Source: Marthasterias glacialis (taxonomy: Eukaryota > Echinodermata > Asteroidea > Forcipulatida > Asteriidae). Taken from it: DNA of 64,000 nt. Numbering within the stretch: the first letter of the stretch is position 1; every line of letters starts with the position of its first letter. Location of the stretch: the NCBI GenBank assembly GCA_911728455.2, contig OU452223.1, positions 13,863,423-13,927,422 of the forward strand, read 5' to 3'. Below are positions 28,001 to 41,653 of this stretch, piece after piece. The notes below the pieces were generated by a model. The model saw only the letters and a list, made by a program, of their open reading frames with translations. It was not told the origin of the DNA and ran no database searches. A program made the translations under genes and the position numbers.

Positions 28001-31000
28001 TAAAATCGCATAAAATTTTTTTGACCAAAATGGCGGGTGCTCACAGGGAGCTCCCTGTGAGAAATTTGTAATTTTTGACCCCTTTTGAAAAGTGCTTTTC
28101 ATGGAATCAGTGGATGCGGGCGGCTCTTCGGAGACGTGTCCAACAAACTAGAGGTCCCAACTCGCGTTATTTCGGGAGCTAGCCAACTTTTCCGGCCATC
28201 TTGATGACGTCAGAGTTGACCTAAATATTGCTATTTGCCCAAATATTGCGAATTGACCCCTTCCCCACACACAAACCCTCTTCAGTGATATCTACTCTAT
28301 CATTTTCTATCATAAAATCGCATAAAAATTTTTTGACCAAAATGGCGGGTGCTCACAGGGAGCTCCCTGTGAGAAATTTGTAATTTTTGACCCCTTTTGA
28401 AAAGTGCTTTTCATGGAATCAGTGGATGCGGGCGGCTCTTCGGAGACGTGTCCAACAAACTAGAGGTCCCAACTCGCGTTATTTCGGGAGCTAGCCAACT
28501 TTTCCGGCCATCTTGATGACGTCAGAGTTGACCTAAATATTGCTATTTGCCCAAATATTGCGAATTGACCCCTTCCCCACACACAAACCCTCTTCAGTGA
28601 TATCTACTCTATCATTTTCTATCATAAAATCGCATAAAAATTTTTTGACCAAAATGGCGGGTGCTCACAGGGAGCTCCCTGTGAGAAATTTGTAATTTTT
28701 GACCCCTTTTGAAAAGTGCTTTTCATGGAATCAGTGGATGCGGGCGGCTCTTCGGAGACGTGTCCAACAAACTAGAGGTCCCAACTCGCGTTATTTCGGG
28801 AGCTAGCCAACTTTTCCGGCCATCTTGATGACGTCAGAGTTGACCTAAATATTGCTATTTGCCCAAATATTGCGAATTGACCCCTTCCCCACACACAAAC
28901 CCTCTTCAGTGATATCTACTCTATCATTTTCTATCATAAAATCGCATAAAATTTTTTTGACCAAAATGGCGGGTGCTCACAGGGAGCTCCCTGTGAGAAA
29001 TTTGTAATTTTTGACCCCTTTTGAAAAGTGCTTTTCATGGAATCAGTGGATGCGGGCGGCTCTTCGGAGACGTGTCCAACAAACTAGAGGTCCCAACTCG
29101 CGTTATTTCGGGAGCTAGCCAACTTTTCCGGCCATCTTGATGACGTCAGAGTTGACCTAAATATTGCTATTTGCCCAAATATTGCGAATTGACCCCTTCC
29201 CCACACACAAACCCTCTTCAGTGATATCTACTCTATCATTTTCTATCATAAAATCGCATAAAATTTTTTGGACCAAAATGGCGGGTGCTCACAGGGAGCT
29301 CCCTGTGAGAAATTTGTAATTTTTGACCCCTTTTGAAAAGTGCTTTTCATGGAATCAGTGGATGCGGGCGGCTCTTCGGAGACGTGTCCAACAAACTAGA
29401 GGTCCCAACTCGCGTTATTTCGGGAGCTAGCCAACTTTTCCGGCCATCTTGATGACGTCAGAGTTGACCTAAATATTGCTATTTGCCCAAATATTGCGAA
29501 TTGACCCCTTCCCCACACACAAACCCTCTTCAGTGATATCTACTCTATCATTTTCTATCATAAAATCGCATAAAATTTTTTTGACCAAAATGGCGGGTGC
29601 TCACAGGGAGCTCCCTGTGAGAAATTTGTAATTTTTGACCCCTTTTGAAAAGTGCTTTTCATGGAATCAGTGGATGCGGGCGGCTCTTCGGAGACGTGTC
29701 CAACAAACTAGAGGTCCCAACTCGCGTTATTTCGGGAGCTAGCCAACTTTTCCGGCCATCTTGATGACGTCAGAGTTGACCTAAATATTGCTATTTGCCC
29801 AAATATTGCGAATTGACCCCCTTCCCCACACACAAACCCTCTTCAGTGATATCTACTCTATCATTTTCTATCATAAAATCGCATAAAATTTTTTGGACCA
29901 AAATGGCGGGTGCTCACAGGGAGCTCCCTGTGAGAAATTTGTAATTTTTGACCCCTTTTGAAAAGTGCTTTTCATGGAATCAGTGGATGCGGGCGGCTCT
30001 TCGGAGACGTGTCCAACAAACTAGAGGTCCCAACTCGCGTTATTTCGGGAGCTAGCCAACTTTTCCGGCCATCTTGATGACGTCAGAGTTGACCTAAATA
30101 TTGCTATTTGCCCAAATATTGCGAATTGACCCCTTCCCCACACACAAACCCTCTTCAGTGATATCTACTCTATCATTTTCTATCATAAAATCGCATAAAA
30201 TTTTTTGGACCAAAATGGCGGGTGCTCACAGGGAGCTCCCTGTGAGAAATTTGTAATTTTTGACCCCTTTTGAAAAGTGCTTTTCATGGAATCAGTGGAT
30301 GCGGGCGGCTCTTCGGAGACGTGTCCAACAAACTAGAGGTCCCAACTCGCGTTATTTCGGGAGCTAGCCAACTTTTCCGGCCATCTTGATGACGTCAGAG
30401 TTGACCTAAATATTGCTATTTGCCCAAATATTGCGAATTGACCCCTTCCCCACACACAAACCCTCTTCAGTGATATCTACTCTATCATTTTCTATCATAA
30501 AATCGCATAAAATTTTTTTGACCAAAATGGCGGGTGCTCACAGGGAGCTCCCTGTGAGAAATTTGTAATTTTTGACCCCTTTTGAAAAGTGCTTTTCATG
30601 GAATCAGTGGATGCGGGCGGCTCTTCGGAGACGTGTCCAACAAACTAGAGGTCCCAACTCGCGTTATTTCGGGAGCTAGCCAACTTTTCCGGCCATCTTG
30701 ATGACGTCAGAGTTGACCTAAATATTGCTATTTGCCCAAATATTGCGAATTGACCCCTTCCCCACACACAAACCCTCTTCAGTGATATCTACTCTATCAT
30801 TTTCTATCATAAAATCGCATAAAAATTTTTTGACCAAAATGGCGGGTGCTCACAGGGAGCTCCCTGTGAGAAATTTGTAATTTTTGACCCCTTTTGAAAA
30901 GTGCTTTTCATGGAATCAGTGGATGCGGGCGGCTCTTCGGAGACGTGTCCAACAAACTAGAGGTCCCAACTCGCGTTATTTCGGGAGCTAGCCAACTTTT

Positions 31001-34000
31001 CCGGCCATCTTGATGACGTCAGAGTTGACCTAAATATTGCTATTTGCCCAAATATTGCGAATTGACCCCTTCCCCACACACAAACCCTCTTCAGTGATAT
31101 CTACTCTATCATTTTCTATCATAAAATCGCATAAAATTTTTTTGACCAAAATGGCGGGTGCTCACAGGGAGCTCCCTGTGAGAAATTTGTAATTTTTGAC
31201 CCCTTTTGAAAAGTGCTTTTCATGGAATCAGTGGATGCGGGCGGCTCTTCGGAGACGTGTCCAACAAACTAGAGGTCCCAACTCGCGTTATTTCGGGAGC
31301 TAGCCAACTTTTCCGGCCATCTTGATGACGTCAGAGTTGACCTAAATATTGCTATTTGCCCAAATATTGCGAATTGACCCCCTTCCCCACACACAAACCC
31401 TCTTCAGTGATATCTACTCTATCATTTTCTATCATAAAATCGCATAAAATTTTTTGGACCAAAATGGCGGGTGCTCACAGGGAGCTCCCTGTGAGAAATT
31501 TGTAATTTTTGACCCCTTTTGAAAAGTGCTTTTCATGGAATCAGTGGATGCGGGCGGCTCTTCGGAGACGTGTCCAACAAACTAGAGGTCCCAACTCGCG
31601 TTATTTCGGGAGCTAGCCAACTTTTCCGGCCATCTTGATGACGTCAGAGTTGACCTAAATATTGCTATTTGCCCAAATATTGCGAATTGACCCCTTCCCC
31701 ACACACAAACCCTCTTCAGTGATATCTACTCTATCATTTTCTATCATAACATCGCATAAAATTTTTTGGACCAAAATGGCGGGTGCTCACAGGGAGCTCC
31801 CTGTGAGAAATTTGTAATTTTTGACCCCTTTTGAAAAGTGCTTTTCATGGAATCAGTGGATGCGGGCGGCTCTTCGGAGACGTGTCCAACAAACTAGAGG
31901 TCCCAACTCGCGTTATTTCGGGAGCTAGCCAACTTTTCCGGCCATCTTGATGACGTCAGAGTTGACCTAAATATTGCTATTTGCCCAAATATTGCGAATT
32001 GACCCCTTCCCCACACACAAACCCTCTTCAGTGATATCTACTCTATCATTTTCTATCATAAAATCGCATAAAATTTTTTGGACCAAAATGGCGGGTGCTC
32101 ACAGGGAGCTCCCTGTGAGAAATTTGTAATTTTTGACCCCTTTTGAAAAGTGCTTTTCATGGAATCAGTGGATGCGGGCGGCTCTTCGGAGACGTGTCCA
32201 ACAAACTAGAGGTCCCAACTCGCGTTATTTCGGGAGCTAGCCAACTTTTCCGGCCATCTTGATGACGTCAGAGTTGACCTAAATATTGCTATTTGCCCAA
32301 ATATTGCGAATTGACCCCCTTCCCCACACACAAACCCTCTTCAGTGATATCTACTCTATCATTTTCTATCATAAAATCGCATAAAATTTTTTTGACCAAA
32401 ATGGCGGGTGCTCACAGGGAGCTCCCTGTGAGAAATTTGTAATTTTTGACCCCTTTTGAAAAGTGCTTTTCATGGAATCAGTGGATGCGGGCGGCTCTTC
32501 GGAGACGTGTCCAACAAACTAGAGGTCCCAACTCGCGTTATTTCGGGAGCTAGCCAACTTTTCCGGCCATCTTGATGACGTCAGAGTTGACCTAAATATT
32601 GCTATTTGCCCAAATATTGCGAATTGACCCCCTTCCCCACACACAAACCCTCTTCAGTGATATCTACTCTATCATTTTCTATCATAAAATCGCATAAAAT
32701 TTTTTTGACCAAAATGGCGGGTGCTCACAGGGAGCTCCCTGTGAGAAATTTGTAATTTTTGACCCCTTTTGAAAAGTGCTTTTCATGGAATCAGTGGATG
32801 CGGGCGGCTCTTCGGAGACGTGTCCAACAAACTAGAGGTCCCAACTCGCGTTATTTCGGGAGCTAGCCAACTTTTCCGGCCATCTTGATGACGTCAGAGT
32901 TGACCTAAATATTGCTATTTGCCCAAATATTGCGAATTGACCCCTTCCCCACACACAAACCCTCTTCAGTGATATCTACTCTATCATTTTCTATCATAAA
33001 ATCGCATAAAATTTTTTGGACCAAAATGGCGGGTGCTCACAGGGAGCTCCCTGTGAGAAATTTGTAATTTTTGACCCCTTTTGAAAAGTGCTTTTCATGG
33101 AATCAGTGGATGCGGGCGGCTCTTCGGAGACGTGTCCAACAAACTAGAGGTCCCAACTCGCGTTATTTCGGGAGCTAGCCAACTTTTCCGGCCATCTTGA
33201 TGACGTCAGAGTTGACCTAAATATTGCTATTTGCCCAAATATTGCGAATTGACCCCTTCCCCACACACAAACCCTCTTCAGTGATATCTACTCTATCATT
33301 TTCTATCATAAAATCGCATAAAATTTTTTGGACCAAAATGGCGGGTGCTCACAGGGAGCTCCCTGTGAGAAATTTGTAATTTTTGACCCCTTTTGAAAAG
33401 TGCTTTTCATGGAATCAGTGGATGCGGGCGGCTCTTCGGAGACGTGTCCAACAAACTAGAGGTCCCAACTCGCGTTATTTCGGGAGCTAGCCAACTTTTC
33501 CGGCCATCTTGATGACGTCAGAGTTGACCTAAATATTGCTATTTGCCCAAATATTGCGAATTGACCCCTTCCCCACACACAAACCCTCTTCAGTGATATC
33601 TACTCTATCATTTTCTATCATAAAATCGCATAAAATTTTTTTGACCAAAATGGCGGGTGCTCACAGGGAGCTCCCTGTGAGAAATTTGTAATTTTTGACC
33701 CCTTTTGAAAAGTGCTTTTCATGGAATCAGTGGATGCGGGCGGCTCTTCGGAGACGTGTCCAACAAACTAGAGGTCCCAACTCGCGTTATTTCGGGAGCT
33801 AGCCAACTTTTCCGGCCATCTTGATGACGTCAGAGTTGACCTAAATATTGCTATTTGCCCAAATATTGCGAATTGACCCCTTCCCCACACACAAACCCTC
33901 TTCAGTGATATCTACTCTATCATTTTCTATCATAAAATCGCATAAAATTTTTTGGACCAAAATGGCGGGTGCTCACAGGGAGCTCCCTGTGAGAAATTTG

Positions 34001-34950
34001 TAATTTTTGACCCCTTTTGAAAAGTGCTTTTCATGGAATCAGTGGATGCGGGCGGCTCTTCGGAGACGTGTCCAACAAACTAGAGGTCCCAACTCGCGTT
34101 ATTTCGGGAGCTAGCCAACTTTTCCGGCCATCTTGGTGACGTCAGAGTTGACCTAAATATTGCTATTTGCCCAAATATTGCGAATTGACCCCCTTCCCCA
34201 CACACAAACCCTCTTCAGTGATATCTACTCTATCATTTTCTATCATAAAATCGCATAAAAATTTTTTGACCAAAATGGCGGGTGCTCACAGGGAGCTCCC
34301 TGTGAGAAATTTGTAATTTTTGACCCCTTTTGAAAAGTGCTTTTCATGGAATCAGTGGATGCGGGCGGCTCTTCGGAGACGTGTCCAACAAACTAGAGGT
34401 CCCAACTCGCGTTATTTCGGGAGCTAGCCAACTTTTCCGGCCATCTTGATGACGTCAGAGTTGACCTAAATATTGCTATTTGCCCAAATATTGCGAATTG
34501 ACCCCTTCCCCACACACAAACCCTCTTCAGTGATATCTACTCTATCATTTTCTATCATAAAATCGCATAAAATTTTTTGGACCAAAATGGCGGGTGCTCA
34601 CAGGGAGCTCCCTGTGAGAAATTTGTAATTTTTGACCCCTTTTGAAAAGTGCTTTTCATGGAATCAGTGGATGCGGGCGGCTCTTCGGAGACGTGTCCAA
34701 CAAACTAGAGGTCCCAACTCGCGTTATTTCGGGAGCTAGCCAACTTTTCCGGCCATCTTGATGACGTCAGAGTTGACCTAAATATTGCTATTTGCCCAAA
34801 TATTGCGAATTGACCCCTTCCCCACACACAAACCCTCTTCAGTGATATCTACTCTATCATTTTCTATCATAAAATCGCATAAAATTTTTTGGACCAAAAT
34901 GGCGGGTGCTCACAGGGAGCTCCCTGTGAGAAATTTGTAATTTTTGACCC
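22020..34950 (+). repeat. GGACC-variant zone of the 312-bp array
   Basis: Here many monomers have TTTTTTGGACCAAAATGG instead of TTTTTTGACCAAAATGG. Examples lie near 22098, 22410, 23970, 24282, 27086, 27710, 29270, 29894, 31456, 32080, 33018 and 34891. Only two scattered cases occur earlier (about 5249 and 10865). A second marker, an extra C in AATTGACCCCC, appears only in this zone near 29820, 31382, 32319, 32632 and 34192, at intervals of 5, 3, 1 and 5 monomers. Boundaries are approximate. The pattern indicates regional spread of variants by unequal exchange or conversion. Confidence 0.8.
26522..26829 (+). repeat. 308-bp deletion monomer
   Basis: This copy lacks 4 bp in the palindrome: GCTCACAGCTCCCTGTGAG replaces GCTCACAGGGAGCTCC. 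It is the only copy I found with one arm shortened. A loss inside a perfect inverted repeat is what replication slippage on a hairpin would give. Confidence 0.9.
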
Positions 34951-35570
34951 CTTTTGAAAAGTGCTTTTCATGGAATCAGTGGATGCGGGCGGCTCTTCGG
35001 AGACGTGTCCAACAAACTAGAGGTCCCAACTCGCGTTATTTCGGGAGCTAGCCAACTTTTCCGGCCATCTTGATGACGTCAGAGTTGACCTAAATATTGC
35101 TATTTGCCCAAATATTGCGAATTGACCCCTTCCCCACACACAAACCCTCTTCAGTGATATCTACTCTATCATTTTCTATCATAAAATCGCATAAAAATTT
35201 TTTGACCAAAATGGCGGGTGCTCACAGGGAGCTCCCTGTGAGAAATTTGTAATTTTTGACCCCTTTTGAAAAGTGCTTTTCATGGAATCAGTGGATGCGG
35301 GCGGCTCTTCGGAGACGTGTCCAACAAACTAGAGGTCCCAACTCGCGTTATTTCGGGAGCTAGCCAACTTTTCCGGCCATCTTGATGACGTCAGAGTTGA
35401 CCTAAATATTGCTATTTGCCCAAATATTGCGAATTGACCCCTTCCCCACACACAAACCCTCTTCAGTGATATCTACTCTATCATTTTCTATCATAAAATC
35501 GCATAAAAATTTTTTGACCAAAATGGCGGGTGCTCACAGGGAGCTCCCTGTGAGAAATTTGTAATTTTTG

Positions 35571-38500
35571 ACCCCTTTTGAAAAGTGCTTTTCATGGAAT
35601 CAGTGGATGCGGGCGGCTCTTCGGAGACGTGTCCAACAAACTAGAGGTCCCAACTCGCGTTATTTCGGGAGCTAGCCAACTTTTCCGGCCATCTTGATGA
35701 CGTCAGAGTTGACCTAAATATTGCTATTTGCCCAAATATTGCGAATTGACCCCTTCCCCACACACAAACCCTCTTCAGTGATATCTACTCTATCATTTTC
35801 TATCATAAAATCGCATAAAATGTTTTTGACCAAAATGGCGGGTGCTCACACAGGGAGCTCCCTGTGAGAAATTTGTAATTTTTGACCCCTTTTGAAAAGT
35901 GCTTTTCATGGAATCAGTGGATGCGGGCGGCTCTTCGGAGACGTGTCCAACAAACTAGAGGTCCCAACTCGCGTTATTTCGGGAGCTAGCCAACTTTTCC
36001 GGCCATCTTGATGACGTCAGAGTTGACCTAAATATTGCTATTTGCCCAAATATTGCGAATTGACCCCTTCCCCACACACAAACCCTCTTCAGTGATATCT
36101 ACTCTATCATTTTCTATCATAAAATCGCATAAAAATTTTTTGACCAAAATGGCGGGTGCTCACAGGGAGCTCCCTGTGAGAAATTTGTAATTTTTGACCC
36201 CTTTTGAAAAGTGCTTTTCATGGAATCAGTGGATGCGGGCGGCTCTTCGGAGACGTGTCCAACAAACTAGAGGTCCCAACTCGCGTTATTTCGGGAGCTA
36301 GCCAACTTTTCCGGCCATCTTGATGACGTCAGAGTTGACCTAAATATTGCTATTTGCCCAAATATTGCGAATTGACCCCTTCCCCACACACAAACCCTCT
36401 TCAGTGATATCTACTCTATCATTTTCTATCATAAAATCGCATAAAAATTTTTTGACCAAAATGGCGGGTGCTCACAGGGAGCTCCCTGTGAGAAATTTGT
36501 AATTTTTGACCCCTTTTGAAAAGTGCTTTTCATGGAATCAGTGGATGCGGGCGGCTCTTCGGAGACGTGTCCAACAAACTAGAGGTCCCAACTCGCGTTA
36601 TTTCGGGAGCTAGCCAACTTTTCCGGCCATCTTGATGACGTCAGAGTTGACCTAAATATTGCTATTTGCCCAAATATTGCGAATTGACCCCTTCCCCACA
36701 CACAAACCCTCTTCAGTGATATCTACTCTATCATTTTCTATCATAAAATCGCATAAAATGTTTTTGACCAAAATGGCGGGTGCTCACACAGGGAGCTCCC
36801 TGTGAGAAATTTGTAATTTTTGACCCCTTTTGAAAAGTGCTTTTCATGGAATCAGTGGATGCGGGCGGCTCTTCGGAGACGTGTCCAACAAACTAGAGGT
36901 CCCAACTCGCGTTATTTCGGGAGCTAGCCAACTTTTCCGGCCATCTTGATGACGTCAGAGTTGACCTAAATATTGCTATTTGCCCAAATATTGCGAATTG
37001 ACCCCTTCCCCACACACAAACCCTCTTCAGTGATATCTACTCTATCATTTTCTATCATAAAATCGCATAAAAATTTTTTGACCAAAATGGCGGGTGCTCA
37101 CAGGGAGCTCCCTGTGAGAAATTTGTAATTTTTGACCCCTTTTGAAAAGTGCTTTTCATGGAATCAGTGGATGCGGGCGGCTCTTCGGAGACGTGTCCAA
37201 CAAACTAGAGGTCCCAACTCGCGTTATTTCGGGAGCTAGCCAACTTTTCCGGCCATCTTGATGACGTCAGAGTTGACCTAAATATTGCTATTTGCCCAAA
37301 TATTGCGAATTGACCCCTTCCCCACACACAAACCCTCTTCAGTGATATCTACTCTATCATTTTCTATCATAAAATCGCATAAAATGTTTTTGACCAAAAT
37401 GGCGGGTGCTCACACAGGGAGCTCCCTGTGAGAAATTTGTAATTTTTGACCCCTTTTGAAAAGTGCTTTTCATGGAATCAGTGGATGCGGGCGGCTCTTC
37501 GGAGACGTGTCCAACAAACTAGAGGTCCCAACTCGCGTTATTTCGGGAGCTAGCCAACTTTTCCGGCCATCTTGATGACGTCAGAGTTGACCTAAATATT
37601 GCTATTTGCCCAAATATTGCGAATTGACCCCTTCCCCACACACAAACCCTCTTCAGTGATATCTACTCTATCATTTTCTATCATAAAATCGCATAAAAAT
37701 TTTTTGACCAAAATGGCGGGTGCTCACAGGGAGCTCCCTGTGAGAAATTTGTAATTTTTGACCCCTTTTGAAAAGTGCTTTTCATGGAATCAGTGGATGC
37801 GGGCGGCTCTTCGGAGACGTGTCCAACAAACTAGAGGTCCCAACTCGCGTTATTTCGGGAGCTAGCCAACTTTTCCGGCCATCTTGATGACGTCAGAGTT
37901 GACCTAAATATTGCTATTTGCCCAAATATTGCGAATTGACCCCTTCCCCACACACAAACCCTCTTCAGTGATATCTACTCTATCATTTTCTATCATAAAA
38001 TCGCATAAAATGTTTTTGACCAAAATGGCGGGTGCTCACACAGGGAGCTCCCTGTGAGAAATTTGTAATTTTTGACCCCTTTTGAAAAGTGCTTTTCATG
38101 GAATCAGTGGATGCGGGCGGCTCTTCGGAGACGTGTCCAACAAACTAGAGGTCCCAACTCGCGTTATTTCGGGAGCTAGCCAACTTTTCCGGCCATCTTG
38201 ATGACGTCAGAGTTGACCTAAATATTGCTATTTGCCCAAATATTGCGAATTGACCCCTTCCCCACACACAAACCCTCTTCAGTGATATCTACTCTATCAT
38301 TTTCTATCATAAAATCGCATAAAAATTTTTTGACCAAAATGGCGGGTGCTCACAGGGAGCTCCCTGTGAGAAATTTGTAATTTTTGACCCCTTTTGAAAA
38401 GTGCTTTTCATGGAATCAGTGGATGCGGGCGGCTCTTCGGAGACGTGTCCAACAAACTAGAGGTCCCAACTCGCGTTATTTCGGGAGCTAGCCAACTTTT

Positions 38501-41252
38501 CCGGCCATCTTGATGACGTCAGAGTTGACCTAAATATTGCTATTTGCCCAAATATTGCGAATTGACCCCTTCCCCACACACAAACCCTCTTCAGTGATAT
38601 CTACTCTATCATTTTCTATCATAAAATCGCATAAAATGTTTTTGACCAAAATGGCGGGTGCTCACACAGGGAGCTCCCTGTGAGAAATTTGTAATTTTTG
38701 ACCCCTTTTGAAAAGTGCTTTTCATGGAATCAGTGGATGCGGGCGGCTCTTCGGAGACGTGTCCAACAAACTAGAGGTCCCAACTCGCGTTATTTCGGGA
38801 GCTAGCCAACTTTTCCGGCCATCTTGATGACGTCAGAGTTGACCTAAATATTGCTATTTGCCCAAATATTGCGAATTGACCCCTTCCCCACACACAAACC
38901 CTCTTCAGTGATATCTACTCTATCATTTTCTATCATAAAATCGCATAAAAATTTTTTGACCAAAATGGCGGGTGCTCACAGGGAGCTCCCTGTGAGAAAT
39001 TTGTAATTTTTGACCCCTTTTGAAAAGTGCTTTTCATGGAATCAGTGGATGCGGGCGGCTCTTCGGAGACGTGTCCAACAAACTAGAGGTCCCAACTCGC
39101 GTTATTTCGGGAGCTAGCCAACTTTTCCGGCCATCTTGATGACGTCAGAGTTGACCTAAATATTGCTATTTGCCCAAATATTGCGAATTGACCCCTTCCC
39201 CACACACAAACCCTCTTCAGTGATATCTACTCTATCATTTTCTATCATAAAATCGCATAAAATGTTTTTGACCAAAATGGCGGGTGCTCACACAGGGAGC
39301 TCCCTGTGAGAAATTTGTAATTTTTGACCCCTTTTGAAAAGTGCTTTTCATGGAATCAGTGGATGCGGGCGGCTCTTCGGAGACGTGTCCAACAAACTAG
39401 AGGTCCCAACTCGCGTTATTTCGGGAGCTAGCCAACTTTTCCGGCCATCTTGATGACGTCAGAGTTGACCTAAATATTGCTATTTGCCCAAATATTGCGA
39501 ATTGACCCCTTCCCCACACACAAACCCTCTTCAGTGATATCTACTCTATCATTTTCTATCATAAAATCGCATAAAAATTTTTTGACCAAAATGGCGGGTG
39601 CTCACAGGGAGCTCCCTGTGAGAAATTTGTAATTTTTGACCCCTTTTGAAAAGTGCTTTTCATGGAATCAGTGGATGCGGGCGGCTCTTCGGAGACGTGT
39701 CCAACAAACTAGAGGTCCCAACTCGCGTTATTTCGGGAGCTAGCCAACTTTTCCGGCCATCTTGATGACGTCAGAGTTGACCTAAATATTGCTATTTGCC
39801 CAAATATTGCGAATTGACCCCTTCCCCACACACAAACCCTCTTCAGTGATATCTACTCTATCATTTTCTATCATAAAATCGCATAAAATGTTTTTGACCA
39901 AAATGGCGGGTGCTCACACAGGGAGCTCCCTGTGAGAAATTTGTAATTTTTGACCCCTTTTGAAAAGTGCTTTTCATGGAATCAGTGGATGCGGGCGGCT
40001 CTTCGGAGACGTGTCCAACAAACTAGAGGTCCCAACTCGCGTTATTTCGGGAGCTAGCCAACTTTTCCGGCCATCTTGATGACGTCAGAGTTGACCTAAA
40101 TATTGCTATTTGCCCAAATATTGCGAATTGACCCCTTCCCCACACACAAACCCTCTTCAGTGATATCTACTCTATCATTTTCTATCATAAAATCGCATAA
40201 AAATTTTTTGACCAAAATGGCGGGTGCTCACAGGGAGCTCCCTGTGAGAAATTTGTAATTTTTGACCCCTTTTGAAAAGTGCTTTTCATGGAATCAGTGG
40301 ATGCGGGCGGCTCTTCGGAGACGTGTCCAACAAACTAGAGGTCCCAACTCGCGTTATTTCGGGAGCTAGCCAACTTTTCCGGCCATCTTGATGACGTCAG
40401 AGTTGACCTAAATATTGCTATTTGCCCAAATATTGCGAATTGACCCCTTCCCCACACACAAACCCTCTTCAGTGATATCTACTCTATCATTTTCTATCAT
40501 AAAATCGCATAAAATGTTTTTGACCAAAATGGCGGGTGCTCACACAGGGAGCTCCCTGTGAGAAATTTGTAATTTTTGACCCCTTTTGAAAAGTGCTTTT
40601 CATGGAATCAGTGGATGCGGGCGGCTCTTCGGAGACGTGTCCAACAAACTAGAGGTCCCAACTCGCGTTATTTCGGGAGCTAGCCAACTTTTCCGGCCAT
40701 CTTGATGACGTCAGAGTTGACCTAAATATTGCTATTTGCCCAAATATTGCGAATTGACCCCTTCCCCACACACAAACCCTCTTCAGTGATATCTACTCTA
40801 TCATTTTCTATCATAAAATCGCATAAAAATTTTTTGACCAAAATGGCGGGTGCTCACAGGGAGCTCCCTGTGAGAAATTTGTAATTTTTGACCCCTTTTG
40901 AAAAGTGCTTTTCATGGAATCAGTGGATGCGGGCGGCTCTTCGGAGACGTGTCCAACAAACTAGAGGTCCCAACTCGCGTTATTTCGGGAGCTAGCCAAC
41001 TTTTCCGGCCATCTTGATGACGTCAGAGTTGACCTAAATATTGCTATTTGCCCAAATATTGCGAATTGACCCCTTCCCCACACACAAACCCTCTTCAGTG
41101 ATATCTACTCTATCATTTTCTATCATAAAATCGCATAAAATGTTTTTGACCAAAATGGCGGGTGCTCACACAGGGAGCTCCCTGTGAGAAATTTGTAATT
41201 TTTGACCCCTTTTGAAAAGTGCTTTTCATGGAATCAGTGGATGCGGGCGGCT
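35571..41252 (+). repeat. 626-bp dimeric higher-order repeat at the array edge
   Basis: Two monomer types alternate. Type B has AAAATGTTTTTGACC and a CACACAGGG insertion in the palindrome (314 bp). Type A has AAAAATTTTTTGACC and CACAGGG (312 bp). The diagnostic G of AAAATG falls at 35822, 36760, 37386, 38012, 38638, 39264, 39890, 40516 and 41142. After the first interval (938 bp, B-A-A) every spacing is exactly 626 bp. This strict dimer is seen only next to the array boundary, and the last B copy is the one cut at 41252. Confidence 0.97.
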
Positions 41253-41643
41253 TCCATTGTCACAGCGCTACTCTATTTGTTGCCATCCAAATAAAACACC
41301 CCCGCACTTTTTGTGAAGTCCGCGCATCAATCTACAAAATGTCCCTACACCTCTTGTCAAATAGGACCTTTCTTTGCAGGGCCTAGGTCATCCAAAATAC
41401 TCAAAGTTAGAAGAAAAAAACCCGCAGGTCACAATTGTTCATTGTCTTAACAACTCAACACCCTGTTTTGGCTCTCAAATCTCTATAGTATTAAATATTT
41501 TGAGGGCATACAAAATATTCATGAGCCCGTTGCACTTTTTCCTCCCTATTCCGTGTGATGCACCAATGTGCACAGACAGACATAGTCTTGGATCTACTAA
41601 CAGGCATATCGCGCTCTTTCTCCTCCAAATAATTGTCAAAAAC

Positions 41644-41653
41644 AGAGGGCGCC
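41644..41653 (+). promoter_or_regulatory. CTCF-like core AGAGGGCGCC
   Basis: AGAGGGCGCC fits the AGRKGGCRSY core of the vertebrate/insect CTCF motif. The upstream flank (AAAAC) does not fit the CCASY part. It is a weak single-site call, listed because two more identical nine-base words lie in the same 6-kb bridge. Confidence 0.2.

Larger units (their letters stand above)
1..41252 (+). repeat. 312-bp satellite array, about 132 tandem copies
   Basis: A head-to-tail array with a constant period. The word ACCCCTTTTGAAAAGTGC begins at 1, 313, 625, 938, 1250, 1562, 1874 and so on, giving 312 bp per copy with rare 1-4 bp deviations. The array is truncated by the window start and ends inside a monomer at 41252, where GATGCGGGCGGCT is followed by unrelated sequence instead of CTTCGG. 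Copies are nearly identical. Most differences fall in one A/T tract (A4T7, A5T6, A6T5, A4T6GG, A4TGT5) and in a palindrome. The monomer has about twelve CpG dinucleotides, kept in almost every copy. No reading frame crosses the array, because all frames contain stops. I do not recognise it as a named satellite family. Confidence 0.99.
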
